Shown here: positions 17,292 through 25,847 of the stretch, one piece after another
Layout of the letters: every line of letters starts with the position of its first letter
Numbering within the stretch: the first letter of the stretch is position 1
DNA from: Candidatus Saccharimonadota bacterium
GTDB taxonomy: Bacteria > Patescibacteriota > Saccharimonadia > Saccharimonadales > Saccharimonadaceae
Reading direction: 5' to 3'
Assembly: GCA_017431745.1 (NCBI GenBank)
Contig: JAFRKK010000002.1
Coordinates: 16,598-80,597 of the forward strand
Length of the DNA: 64,000 nt
Made by a program: the position numbers and the translations under genes
The notes under the pieces: generated by a model
Told to the model about the DNA's origin: nothing
The model's input: the letters and a program-made list of their open reading frames with translations, nothing else
Database searches by the model: none

Positions 17292-17307
17292 TGCTATAAT
17301 GATTATT
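17292..17307 (+). promoter_or_regulatory. Leaderless promoter of PlsC-like gene
   Basis: TGCTATAAT (17292-17300) is followed by 7 nt and ATG 17308. This shows that the upstream in-frame ATG at 17203 lies before the promoter and is not the start. Confidence 0.7.
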
Positions 17308-18267
17308 ATGATAAAAAAGAAAACTTTTACGAAGAGTCAGCTTGAAAAATTGACGGCGGAAAATGTAATCGATAAAATCCAACACGATGGGTACTCACTT
17401 CTCACTACACTGGGAGCGGAAGATTTGCGAAAGGAAATGGTTAATGTGGGGAGAGCATGTAACACGGCGGTGAATTATTTTTTCCGAACAACCGGACCGA
17501 AGAATGATATTGAAAAACACAACCAAGCGGCACGTAAAAAACTGGTGAGGATTTTGTCAAAAATTACGCCAGGTTCTTATAAGGATATGCCAAAAGATTC
17601 AAAAAATGGTTTAGTAATTGGTTTTAACCACCCATCGCTTGGCGAAATTGCACGAATTTTGGTGATGAAAATTGATATTATGGGTGATAAACCGATGTAT
17701 TTTCCAGTAAATTTGCCGTGGTATGAAGCTTTGATGCCGAATTATGAAAAAATTAAGCGACTTGGGATTATTTTAACACCAACAATCACTCCTTCGACTT
17801 GGCGAAAAATGGATTTAAAACCTGGGTCTTGGCGATACGAGCAGGGCAAGCGATTAAAACAAGAGTTCCGAGATATTTATACGGATTTATCGCACGAAGC
17901 AGTCAAAAATGGTGGCGTGATATTCGTGGCGCCTTCGGCAACGCGACAAGAAACGGTGTTTGAATCGGAAAAAGCTTTTCGAGGCGAAGAAGACATTATA
18001 CCAACGATGTCGCTCCTAGCAGTTAAATTATATGCCGACCCAAAAATGAAATGTGATTTTTTGCCAATGGCGGTGCTGCCACCTGCGAATTTTGGCCGGG
18101 GATTGAATTTTCGGAAGAAATACAAGCTGATCCCAGGCGAAGTTATGACGGCGGACTATATTCGTAAAAAGTATTTTAAGAAAAAAGACGTAAAACATCT
18201 AGATGGGTTTGATTTAGAATTCCACCGAAGAATAGCTGACAAACTGCCAAAAAGGTTTTGGTATTAA
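17308..18267 (+). CDS. PlsC-like glycerolipid acyltransferase family protein
   Basis: With the start set by the leaderless promoter, the protein has 319 residues and no membrane segment. VIGFNHPSLGE resembles the HxxxxD catalytic box of 1-acylglycerol-phosphate acyltransferases (here NHPSLGE, with Glu for Asp). GGVIFVAPSATRQ stands where the family has the EGTR block. It could add or remodel an acyl chain on a lipid precursor, fitting the nearby acyl-CoA ligase, cdsA and pgsA genes. The changed boxes make the exact activity uncertain. The GT39-like gene follows with its own promoter. Confidence 0.5.
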   Translation: MIKKKTFTKSQLEKLTAENVIDKIQHDGYSLLTTLGAEDLRKEMVNVGRACNTAVNYFFRTTGPKNDIEKHNQAARKKLVRILSKITPGSYKDMPKDSKNGLVIGFNHPSLGEIARILVMKIDIMGDKPMYFPVNLPWYEALMPNYEKIKRLGIILTPTITPSTWRKMDLKPGSWRYEQGKRLKQEFRDIYTDLSHEAVKNGGVIFVAPSATRQETVFESEKAFRGEEDIIPTMSLLAVKLYADPKMKCDFLPMAVLPPANFGRGLNFRKKYKLIPGEVMTADYIRKKYFKKKDVKHLDGFDLEFHRRIADKLPKRFWY

Positions 18268-18291
18268 ATTAATTATGGTATAATTATGAGT

Positions 18292-19737
18292 GTGAAGAAA
18301 ATTGTGATTTCTAAACTTTTTTTGTACCGATACCGGTTCGTGATTGGATATGTTGTTTTGGGGCTGTTATTTACTGCACTTTTGGTGGGATTACCTTTGA
18401 TTGCGCAGACTGGGCTATCGGAAGCGGAAATTGAATCTGCCACAACCTCGTATTATTTGGGACGTAATGGTATTTTAAATGGGGATTTAGTGGATTTGCC
18501 TTACCGAGTATTGCAGAAGTACTCTATTATGTTTTTTGGACTTTCGGCTTATACTGTAAAACTCCCGAGTATTATTGTGGGGTTAGTTTTAGGTTTTTTG
18601 CTAATCTTGCTTTTGAACCGATGGTTTAAAAGTAATGTATCACTCCTGGCGTCATGTTTAATTGTGCTTTCTACACCGTTTTTGTTCTTGGCTGGATCGG
18701 GGACACCGTTAATTATGATTGTGTTTTGGCCGACGCTGCTTTTATGGCTAGGCTCGAAAATCCAAGGCGAGAAGAAGCCCAAGCCGCTGTATAGTTTCGT
18801 GTTTGCTATCGCAATGCTTTTGTCAATTTTCACGCCATATATGATATATTTCGCAGCGTTTTGCGTGATATTTGTATTCGCACAACCACACCTAAGGTTT
18901 ATAGTAAAGCATTTGCCAAAAATACCACTCGTGTTGGTGTTTTTGATTATTGCTGGGGGATTCGTGATGCTTGGGTTTAGTATTTATAATCACCCAGAAG
19001 CGATTATGGAGCTTCTGTTTGCGCGGGATTACAACGTGAGTAATTTCTTCTCAAATATTACGACTGGATTGTCGCCAGTATTTTCGTGGTACACTAGCGT
19101 GGAAAGTGTGTTTTTGTCACCTTTGATTAGCTTGCCGACCTTTGCATTGGCGTTGATTGGCCTATTTTCAACCACCAAGGGATTCTTTGCGTCGCGAAAT
19201 TCAATTGCAACGGTACTTTTAGTTTTCGCGTTAGTGATTACCGGTTTTAACCCGGACGCAGTGGTGTTCTTGGTGCTGCCGTTTGCGATTTTGGTAGCGC
19301 ACGGAATTAAATACTTACTAGAAAAATGGTATGGGTTGTTCCCAGAAAACCCTTACGCACGGATTTTTGCACTCTTGCCGCTGACAGTGCTGTTTGGAAT
19401 TATGATTATTCCGGGACTTTTACAATATATGTATGGTTACCGATACAATCCAAATGTAGCGGATGAGTTTGATTATAAACTGGCGGTGATTCGAAAAAAT
19501 TTAACTGATGAAAAACTGCTGCTAAATGAGCATCGGAATTTTTATCAAATTTTGGAGGAGTCGACAGATATTAAAATAGTCGACGCAATACAACCTGGCG
19601 AAAAACTAGCGGTGCTAGGGCCACTGGAGGAAGTGCCGGAAAATTACCAGTTATCTAGGATTATTACCTCGCCAATGCGAGATAATTCTGATATAATATA
19701 TTTATACACATATTCTGAAGTAACGGAAGGAGAATAA
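18292..19737 (+). CDS. GT39/ArnT-like membrane glycosyltransferase
   Basis: This protein of about 481 residues has 10-11 membrane segments. Its first outer loop holds an acidic motif (GLSEAEIES) where GT39/PMT-type enzymes have their catalytic DE pair, and the C-terminal tail of about 90 residues is soluble. Such enzymes move a sugar from a polyprenyl-phosphate donor to lipid or protein outside the membrane. TGGTATAAT ends at 18284, leaving only 1 nt before ATG 18286 but 7 nt before the in-frame GTG 18292; the GTG fits the leaderless rule seen elsewhere here and is preferred. The ybaB gene starts 1 nt after its stop. Confidence 0.6.
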   Translation: MKKIVISKLFLYRYRFVIGYVVLGLLFTALLVGLPLIAQTGLSEAEIESATTSYYLGRNGILNGDLVDLPYRVLQKYSIMFFGLSAYTVKLPSIIVGLVLGFLLILLLNRWFKSNVSLLASCLIVLSTPFLFLAGSGTPLIMIVFWPTLLLWLGSKIQGEKKPKPLYSFVFAIAMLLSIFTPYMIYFAAFCVIFVFAQPHLRFIVKHLPKIPLVLVFLIIAGGFVMLGFSIYNHPEAIMELLFARDYNVSNFFSNITTGLSPVFSWYTSVESVFLSPLISLPTFALALIGLFSTTKGFFASRNSIATVLLVFALVITGFNPDAVVFLVLPFAILVAHGIKYLLEKWYGLFPENPYARIFALLPLTVLFGIMIIPGLLQYMYGYRYNPNVADEFDYKLAVIRKNLTDEKLLLNEHRNFYQILEESTDIKIVDAIQPGEKLAVLGPLEEVPENYQLSRIITSPMRDNSDIIYLYTYSEVTEGE

Positions 19738-19738
19738 A

Positions 19739-20044
19739 ATGGGTCAGAAGATGGACCAGATGAAATTATTAAATCAGTTGCGCAAAGCGCAGAAAGAACT
19801 CAAAAACGAAATCGTAGAAGTTGAAGCTGGAGACGGAGCGGTGATAGTGCAGATTAATGGTGAATTAAAAGTAAAGAAAGTTAAAATTGATCCTGAAAAG
19901 ATTGATCTAGATGACATCCATGAATTGGAACGTTGGATTGAGAATTGTATGCGCGATGGATTCGCTAAGGCGCAAGAAATTGCAACTGACAAAATGAAAC
20001 CACTCATGGGCGGACTTGGTAATCTTGGCCTCGGTGGGATGTAA
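19739..20044 (+). CDS. ybaB: YbaB/EbfC nucleoid-associated protein
   Basis: This 101-residue protein has the YbaB form: a basic N-terminal helix (MDQMKLLNQLRKAQKELKNE), a central beta part with VQINGELKVKKVKID, and a C-terminal part ending with PLMGGLGNLGLGGM. YbaB dimers bind DNA as small tweezers and the gene nearly always stands before recR, as here. GGAGAATAAA is the ribosome binding site before ATG 19739. Confidence 0.9.
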   Translation: MGQKMDQMKLLNQLRKAQKELKNEIVEVEAGDGAVIVQINGELKVKKVKIDPEKIDLDDIHELERWIENCMRDGFAKAQEIATDKMKPLMGGLGNLGLGGM

Positions 20045-20061
20045 TTGTTGAGGATTGTTTG

Positions 20062-20667
20062 ATGTTGCCACAAGCTTTGGTGAATGTAATTGATGCTTTG
20101 GGTCGGCTTCCAGGAGTGGGGCCACGAACGGCAGAGCGATACGCTTGTTATCTTTTCAAGGCTTCCCCTAAAGTTTCGGAGGGAATTGCGGAATCACTTG
20201 AAGCATTACATGATTCGGTTAAATCTTGCCCGGTGACTTTTGCGTTAATCGACGCTTCGGATGACGTGTCGCCGCTTTACGCAGATGACTCGCGCGATAA
20301 AACAACCGTGATGGTAGTTGAAGAACCGCTAGACATCCATGCGATTGAGCAAACTAAGGCCTACAAAGGCACTTATCATGTGCTAGGCGGAGCAATTTCG
20401 CCAATTGATGGGGTGACACCAGAACAGCTACATATTGGTGAGCTGATTAAGCGCGTAAACAATGATAATGTAAAGGAAGTGATCATCGCGACAAATCCAT
20501 CCGTTGAAGGGGAATCAACGGCTTTGTATTTAGAGAAAATCTTACATGAACAAAATCCGGAATTGAAATTAACACGTTTAGCACGCGGATTGCCGCTTGG
20601 GGTCGACTTGTCTTACGCAGACCAAATTACGCTAAGTGCGGCTTTGGAAAATCGGACTAAACTGTAA
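20062..20667 (+). CDS. recR: Recombination protein RecR (without zinc finger)
   Basis: RecR loads onto DNA with RecO/RecF to guide RecA in gap repair. The protein has 201 residues. The helix-hairpin-helix RLPGVGPRTAERYA and a Toprim domain (VMVVEEPLDIHAIE, YHVLGGAISPIDGV, TNPSVEGESTALYL) are clear. The four-cysteine zinc finger that normally lies between them is missing: the stretch SVKSCPVTFALIDASDDVSP keeps only one Cys. The start is taken at ATG 20062, 8 nt after AGG; a TTG 3 nt earlier is less likely. It follows ybaB by 17 nt. Confidence 0.9.
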   Translation: MLPQALVNVIDALGRLPGVGPRTAERYACYLFKASPKVSEGIAESLEALHDSVKSCPVTFALIDASDDVSPLYADDSRDKTTVMVVEEPLDIHAIEQTKAYKGTYHVLGGAISPIDGVTPEQLHIGELIKRVNNDNVKEVIIATNPSVEGESTALYLEKILHEQNPELKLTRLARGLPLGVDLSYADQITLSAALENRTKL

Positions 20668-22401
20668 TTACAGTTCCTCTAATGCCTTAAAGTCGACTTT
20701 GGCGAGTTTGGTCTTAGGGAGGGCGTCGATGAAGCGGATTTCGCGGGGGATTTCGTATTTGGCGAGGTGTTTTTTGTAAATTGCGCCGAGCTCTTTGCGG
20801 ATAGTGTGTTCACGGGTGTCGGGGGCAGCCACGACAAACACGACTACTTTTTCACCGCGGAGTTTGTCCTCGCGACCAACTACTGCACAGACAGAGACGT
20901 CTTTGCATTTTAAGGTGACGTCTTCGATGTTAGCAGGATAAATATTATAGCCGTTCGACACAATCATACGTTTCAGACGAGAGCGGAAATGAATCACGCC
21001 ACGTTCATCGGCATAGCCAATGTCGCCGGTGCGGAGGTATTTTTTGTTGCCGATTTTGACGAAGGCTTCTTTGGTTTCTTTGGGCTTTTTGAGATAGCCT
21101 TTCATAACTGATAGTCCACGAACCAATATTTCACCATCTTGGCCGAGCTTAGCTGGTTTTTTAGTTTTTAAATCCATAATTATGACTTCATTATCTGGAA
21201 TAGGGTAGCCGATGGTGTCTGGCTCTTCAGCAACGGAACGAGGTGAGAAGATAAAGCCACCGGAGGCCTCGGTAAGACCATAGCCGTTTTCGATAATGGC
21301 TTTGGAACCATGTTTTTTGAGAAAATCGTTAATGATTTCTTTGCTGGACATACTAATCATATCACCACCTGAAACGACATATTTAACGTTTTTTAGGCCG
21401 TCTTTTTTAAACTTAATTTTGGTGAGATATTCAAAAACAGTGGGGACGCCGACTAAAATATCAACTTTGTATCTAGTGATGTAGCTTTTGAATTTTTTAG
21501 GATTAAACTGCGGGATGAGAAAAGTACGGGCACCGAAATAAAGTGGCATATGAATACAGCAGCCAAGGCCAAAGGCATGAAAATTTGGCAAGAAGGCCAT
21601 GAAGGAGTACTCTGGCTTAAATAGCTCGGGGACTAAATATTTAGCTCCCAGAGCCTGAGCATTGAAGTTGAGGTTTGAGAGGATGATGCCTTTGGGTTTA
21701 CCAGTTGTGCCGCCGGAATACATGATTACTGCGTCGTCAGTAGCGTTGACACGGGCATGTGGATTGCCAATAAATTTATTGGCTTTTGACAGGAATTGGT
21801 CCCAAGTGATGACATGTTGGGATTTTTTGATGTGGTTTTTGCGGCCCTTGGTGAGTTTATAAACAACCCGGACGATTAAGTCCATCGAACGTGTAGGTGA
21901 AACTACTACGAGCTGTTCGATTCGAGTGTTTTTGATAATGTTTTCGACTTTGGGATAAGAAACATCGACGCAAAGCATAATTCTGGATTCGGCCTGATTG
22001 ACGTAATCTTCGATTTCTTTTTCGGAGGAAAGCGGGTGAATCATATTAGCAACGGCGCCAATTTCATTGATGGCATAGAACATATAAATAGCTTCGGGAG
22101 TATTAGGCATACAAACGGTGATTTTTTCGCCTTTTTCGGCACCGATAGCTTTGAGGGCAGCAGCGACTTTATTGATTTTTTTAATTAAATCTTTGTAGGT
22201 GATTTGAGTATCGAAATACTCTAGAGCAGTATTATGTGGCCATTTGCAAGAAGACTCATAAACTACGTCGTAAAGTCCGCCGTCAAAATATTTAATGTCT
22301 TTTGGCATTTTATCAATATAGCCATATTTAGCGCGTTCGAGTTTCATATCGATTTTGCGCAAGGTATTTTTAATTTTATTATAAACAAACTCTATTGGCA
22401 T
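20668..22401 (-). CDS. Long-chain acyl-CoA ligase / AMP-binding enzyme
   Basis: This 577-residue enzyme of the adenylate-forming class activates a fatty acid with ATP and joins it to CoA or another thiol. Motifs in order: MYSGGTTGKPKG (ATP loop), ENGYGLTEASGG, DGEILVRG, YLRTGDIGYADERG and the C-terminal lysine segment LPKTKLAKVD. The start is placed at ATG 22401, because the longer frame would run through the promoter (TGGTAAAAT, rc of 22412-22420). In a genome with cdsA, pgsA and a PlsC-like gene but no fatty acid synthesis in view, it suggests use of host fatty acids. It converges with recR, directly abutting. Confidence 0.85.
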   Translation of the reverse strand: MPIEFVYNKIKNTLRKIDMKLERAKYGYIDKMPKDIKYFDGGLYDVVYESSCKWPHNTALEYFDTQITYKDLIKKINKVAAALKAIGAEKGEKITVCMPNTPEAIYMFYAINEIGAVANMIHPLSSEKEIEDYVNQAESRIMLCVDVSYPKVENIIKNTRIEQLVVVSPTRSMDLIVRVVYKLTKGRKNHIKKSQHVITWDQFLSKANKFIGNPHARVNATDDAVIMYSGGTTGKPKGIILSNLNFNAQALGAKYLVPELFKPEYSFMAFLPNFHAFGLGCCIHMPLYFGARTFLIPQFNPKKFKSYITRYKVDILVGVPTVFEYLTKIKFKKDGLKNVKYVVSGGDMISMSSKEIINDFLKKHGSKAIIENGYGLTEASGGFIFSPRSVAEEPDTIGYPIPDNEVIIMDLKTKKPAKLGQDGEILVRGLSVMKGYLKKPKETKEAFVKIGNKKYLRTGDIGYADERGVIHFRSRLKRMIVSNGYNIYPANIEDVTLKCKDVSVCAVVGREDKLRGEKVVVFVVAAPDTREHTIRKELGAIYKKHLAKYEIPREIRFIDALPKTKLAKVDFKALEEL

Positions 22402-22441
22402 ACTATGTATTATTTTACCATATTTGTGATATAATCGGGCT

Positions 22442-23128
22442 ATGGATAAGAATTTTAGGGTTAGGCTAATAGTGGGAACGGTAATGTTTGTGGTGGCTTT
22501 GGTTGCTTTGTACACCTTTGACGGACTACCATTTAAGGTGCTATTTGGGTTATTCTCGCTAGTAGCAGCGATCGAATTATTTAGTTTCTTTAAAAAGGGT
22601 TATAGTTTTGAAAACCTGATTTTAGTGATTTTTGAATTGGCGTTTTTATTTTACGGGGCACTATTTGTGTCGCAAATTGATACTGCGCATTTTTGGTATA
22701 TTATTCTAGGGGTACCAGGATATGATATTTTTGCGTATTTATTTGGAAAAGCATTCGGCGGGAAAGTGTTTGGCAAAAAGCGGCCGTTCCCGAAGATTTC
22801 GAAAAACAAAACTTGGGAGGGGACAATCCTGGGGCTAGTGATGGCGATTGGGATGGTTGCCGTGTTGATGGCTATTAGGGGAGCGTTTGCAACGGATTGG
22901 TTCTATTTGCTTTGTGGACCACTGGCGCTTTGTGGCGATTTGTTCGAGAGCTTCTTGAAGCGGCGATTTAAGGTGAAGGATTCAAACGAAATCTTGATTA
23001 AAAACCCCTTGTTTGCGAAATTAGAATTGTTGATTGGGGGCGCCGAGGGGCATGGAGGATATTTGGATAGGGTTGATTCAACCGCATTTGCCGCGGCGAT
23101 ACTTTTGATTATTTCGATTTTAATTTAA
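22442..23128 (+). CDS. cdsA: Phosphatidate cytidylyltransferase
   Basis: CdsA makes CDP-diacylglycerol from phosphatidic acid and CTP at the membrane. This 228-residue protein has about seven membrane segments and the C-terminal signature LKRRFKVKD, then GHGGYLDRVDS with the metal-binding Asp residues. KKRPFPKISKNKTWEGTI is the conserved middle part. The start is leaderless (TGATATAAT 22427-22435, ATG 22442). It converges with pgsA and overlaps its end by 20 nt; the two act one after the other in making phosphatidylglycerol. Confidence 0.9.
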   Translation: MDKNFRVRLIVGTVMFVVALVALYTFDGLPFKVLFGLFSLVAAIELFSFFKKGYSFENLILVIFELAFLFYGALFVSQIDTAHFWYIILGVPGYDIFAYLFGKAFGGKVFGKKRPFPKISKNKTWEGTILGLVMAIGMVAVLMAIRGAFATDWFYLLCGPLALCGDLFESFLKRRFKVKDSNEILIKNPLFAKLELLIGGAEGHGGYLDRVDSTAFAAAILLIISILI

Positions 23129-23669
23129 AAATGTTCGCTGATTTAAAATAGTGAACAGCTGAAACGACAGTGAGGATGAGGGAAAGGTAAAGAAAGATAT
23201 TCCCGATGATATCGATGAAATCGCTGTCTAGTAGCAGGCTAAATAGTAAAATCACGATTGCGACAATTTGTGTGGTGGTTTTAAGCTTACCGATGGGAAA
23301 AGCCGGAAGAACTTTTTGTTTTTTGGCCACAGCCATACGGAGACCATCAACAGCAAAATCACGAACAAGAATAATTGCAAAAACCCAAACTGGTACGATT
23401 TCTAAGTAGGTAAGGGCAAGAAGTGCGAGATTAACGAGCATTTTGTCGGCCAAAGGGTCTAAAAAGGCGCCGAGGTCGGTGGTTTCATGGTTTTTGCGAG
23501 CTAGGTAGCCGTCAACTTTGTCGGTGGAAGCAGCAACTAGGAAAATAACTAGCGCGATGGCACGCGCCCAAATGTTTGGAGATAGTACAAACATTAAGAA
23601 TACAAGAGATAAAACCATGCGAAGGATAGTTAATAATGTCGGGGTATTAATCCGGACAGGCTTTGTCAT
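23109..23669 (-). CDS. pgsA: CDP-diacylglycerol-glycerol-3-phosphate phosphatidyltransferase
   Basis: PgsA makes phosphatidylglycerol phosphate. The 186-residue protein has about five membrane segments and the CDP-alcohol phosphotransferase motif spread over DGYLARKNHETTD and LGAFLDPLADK (DGxxAR...G...D...D), complete. It overlaps the upstream HAD gene by 4 nt (ATGA), so they form one transcript; the phosphatase could act on phosphatidylglycerol phosphate. Confidence 0.9.
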   Translation of the reverse strand: MTKPVRINTPTLLTILRMVLSLVFLMFVLSPNIWARAIALVIFLVAASTDKVDGYLARKNHETTDLGAFLDPLADKMLVNLALLALTYLEIVPVWVFAIILVRDFAVDGLRMAVAKKQKVLPAFPIGKLKTTTQIVAIVILLFSLLLDSDFIDIIGNIFLYLSLILTVVSAVHYFKSANIFKLKSK

Positions 23670-24097
23670 ACTATATCCCTTCGGTGGTCAACTTTCCAAG
23701 CTCGAACACCAGCAAAACGAGCGGCTAAAACATCGGTAGAAAGTTTGTCGCCGAGCATAACAGTTTCTGATGGTTTAATTTTAAGTTCGCTCATAGCCTC
23801 GGTTAATTTACGGCTCATTGGCTTCATGGCCCACCATTTGCAGGGAACATTGAGGGGTTCACAGAATTTTTGCATCATGTTTTTGCGGCCGTTGTTAGAA
23901 ATTACCACGATTTTAACCCCAGCGCGATGGAGGCCTTTAATCCATTTGGCGAGTTCATCGGCCGGTTCTTTTTCGGAATGAAGGCGCAAGGTGTTGTCTA
24001 AATCGCATAGTAGTAATTTAACACCTTCTTTTTTTAGCAAACTGGCGGTTACGTCCTCGAACTTTTCAAAGTTTTTGTCGGCGCGAAAAAATGTCAT
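23666..24097 (-). CDS. YqeG-type HAD phosphatase
   Basis: This 143-residue protein has a HAD phosphatase fold: motif I CDLDNTLRL with both catalytic Asp, motif II VVISNNG, and a late GDKLSTDVLAA. YqeG/Gep4-type enzymes remove phosphate from phosphatidylglycerol phosphate, and the 4-nt overlap with pgsA supports that function here. The start is leaderless: TGCTAAAAT, then 6 nt, then ATG 24097. Confidence 0.8.
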   Translation of the reverse strand: MTFFRADKNFEKFEDVTASLLKKEGVKLLLCDLDNTLRLHSEKEPADELAKWIKGLHRAGVKIVVISNNGRKNMMQKFCEPLNVPCKWWAMKPMSRKLTEAMSELKIKPSETVMLGDKLSTDVLAARFAGVRAWKVDHRRDIV

Positions 24098-24127
24098 ATA
24101 TCTATTTTAGCATGTTATAATTAATAT
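24098..24127. promoter_or_regulatory. Divergent leaderless promoter pair
   Basis: In 30 bp there is TGCTAAAAT on the minus strand (TAAAAT at 24109-24104) and TGTTATAAT on the plus strand (TATAAT 24116-24121). Each is followed by exactly 6 nt and ATG (24097 minus, 24128 plus). Confidence 0.75.
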
Positions 24128-25111
24128 ATGTATAAGAAATTTAGTGAGTTTTTGCAGGATAAGGATAAAATTTGCGTAATTCAGGCGGAAAATCCAGATG
24201 GCGACTCGATGGGGTCGGCGATTGCGCTTGATTATTTGCTGGCCGATAAAGAAGTTACATTGTATTGCCCGGTAGATGTGCCAAAGTATTTACGATATTT
24301 TCCAGATTGGTCTAGAGTGACGAATGAATTTGACTACAAAGCGGATGGATACATTATTGTAGATACGGCAGCAGAAGTACTTTTGTCAAAACTACTTGAT
24401 GATACGGCAATTCGGAATCGATTATACAACGCACCGGTGCTAGTCCTAGACCACCACGAGACGGAGGACGATTTAAATTTCCCACACGAGGCGATTATTG
24501 AAGTGCTACCTTCTTGTACTGAATTGATTTATAAAATTTGTAAGGCTGAAAATGTCGTGATTGAAAAGCAAGCGGCGGAAGCGATTTTTCAAGGGCTTTT
24601 GTCTGACACCTTGGGGTTAACGAGTTCGTCGGTGACAGCTGACACGTTTGAAGTGGCGGCGGATTTGATGCGACTGGGGGCAAATATCACGGATTTGGAA
24701 GAAAAACGACGCGAATTTATGAAGAAGTCGCCACGAATTTTGGATTACAAAGCGGAATTGATTAGGCGAATTGAGTATTCACTGGACGGAGAGTTGGCGA
24801 CGGTGCATATTCCCTGGGAGGATATTCAGGAATATTCGGATGAATACAACCCTAATGTACTGATTCTTGAGGAGATGCGACTAGTGACCGGGGTTAAGGT
24901 GGCGGTGGCGGTGAAGACTTACCCAGACGGGAAAGTGACCGGGAAAATTCGTACCGGCATCGATGCGCCGATTGCGGATAAAATTGCTGGATATTTTGGC
25001 GGAGGTGGGCATCCACAGGCGGCCGGATTTCGAACTTATGATACCACTTATGATGAAGTGGTGCGCGATTTAGTAAAAATAGTACCGGAGTTAATGGCAG
25101 ATGTTGAATAA
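24128..25111 (+). CDS. DHH-family phosphoesterase (NrnA-like)
   Basis: This 327-residue enzyme has the DHH domain (AENPDGDSMGSA with the first Asp pair, DHHETEDD) and the DHHA1 domain ending GGGGHPQAAGF. NrnA-type enzymes break down nano-RNA or pAp, others split c-di-AMP or pGpG. With a GGDEF cyclase in the window a role in pGpG removal is possible, but this is inference. Leaderless start. The alpha/beta hydrolase gene overlaps its end by 11 nt. Confidence 0.85.
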   Translation: MYKKFSEFLQDKDKICVIQAENPDGDSMGSAIALDYLLADKEVTLYCPVDVPKYLRYFPDWSRVTNEFDYKADGYIIVDTAAEVLLSKLLDDTAIRNRLYNAPVLVLDHHETEDDLNFPHEAIIEVLPSCTELIYKICKAENVVIEKQAAEAIFQGLLSDTLGLTSSSVTADTFEVAADLMRLGANITDLEEKRREFMKKSPRILDYKAELIRRIEYSLDGELATVHIPWEDIQEYSDEYNPNVLILEEMRLVTGVKVAVAVKTYPDGKVTGKIRTGIDAPIADKIAGYFGGGGHPQAAGFRTYDTTYDEVVRDLVKIVPELMADVE

Positions 25112-25847
25112 AAAATTGATTTTGAAAAAAACCCATGATTTCTCAGCTGTAAAAAACCCAAAAATGGTGGTGGTGTTTATCCATGGGATTGCGGCGGATT
25201 CATCGAGTTTTACGCGAGCGATTCAGTATCTTGAGGGGACGAAATCTTTGCAAGAGGCGAGGTTTGTGTCGTTCGATCTACTGGGGGCGGGAGGCTCTCA
25301 GCACTCAGACGATTTGAACTATGATTACAAGGAGCAACTGGAGGCTTTACATAATTCGATTGAGAAACTTCGAATTGGCGACGCGCCACTAGTGCTGGTG
25401 GGGCATTCAATGGGCACTTTGATTGTTACGCGATATGCTGATACTTATAAAAAGTCAGTGAAAAAGTTAATTTTGATATCGCCACCAGTTTATACTGAAA
25501 GAGATTTAGACAACCCGGCATTTGCGGCGGGAATGAAGTTATTCCAAGATGCGGTAGCAGTGAAGAACCGGAAAATTTTAGAAGAAAAATCTTTTAAAAA
25601 CTCAATTTCTAAAATTGTGTTAAACCGGCGGAATTATAAAGTTTTGTCGGAGTTAAAAACACCGGCGGTGTTGATTTATGGAAATTTGGACCAATTTATT
25701 GCGGCATATAATATACCTGGCGTTTTGAAAGCCAATCCAAAATATTTAACGGCAATTAAAACAGAAGGCCGGCACGGAGTATCACGCGATAAATATACAA
25801 AAATGGTGGGAATCTTAGAGGAGGTACTAAATGCTGAAACTGTATAA
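25101..25847 (+). CDS. Alpha/beta hydrolase
   Basis: This 248-residue protein has the alpha/beta hydrolase fold: the oxyanion strand VVVFIHGIAAD, the nucleophile elbow GHSMG, YGNLDQF for the acid, and EGRHGVSRD for the catalytic His. No signal peptide. The substrate is unknown; a lipid or ester hydrolase would fit the lipid genes around. The gene overlaps both neighbours, so translation is likely coupled. Confidence 0.7.
   Translation: MLNKKLILKKTHDFSAVKNPKMVVVFIHGIAADSSSFTRAIQYLEGTKSLQEARFVSFDLLGAGGSQHSDDLNYDYKEQLEALHNSIEKLRIGDAPLVLVGHSMGTLIVTRYADTYKKSVKKLILISPPVYTERDLDNPAFAAGMKLFQDAVAVKNRKILEEKSFKNSISKIVLNRRNYKVLSELKTPAVLIYGNLDQFIAAYNIPGVLKANPKYLTAIKTEGRHGVSRDKYTKMVGILEEVLNAETV

Noticed and set aside
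17203..17307. N-terminal extension of the PlsC-like protein from ATG 17203
   Set aside because: The extension crosses the divergent promoter region and the TGCTATAAT box; the leaderless ATG 17308 explains the start better.
22402..22515. N-terminal extension of the acyl-CoA ligase
   Set aside because: It would run through its own promoter and into the cdsA start; ATG 22401 is the better start.
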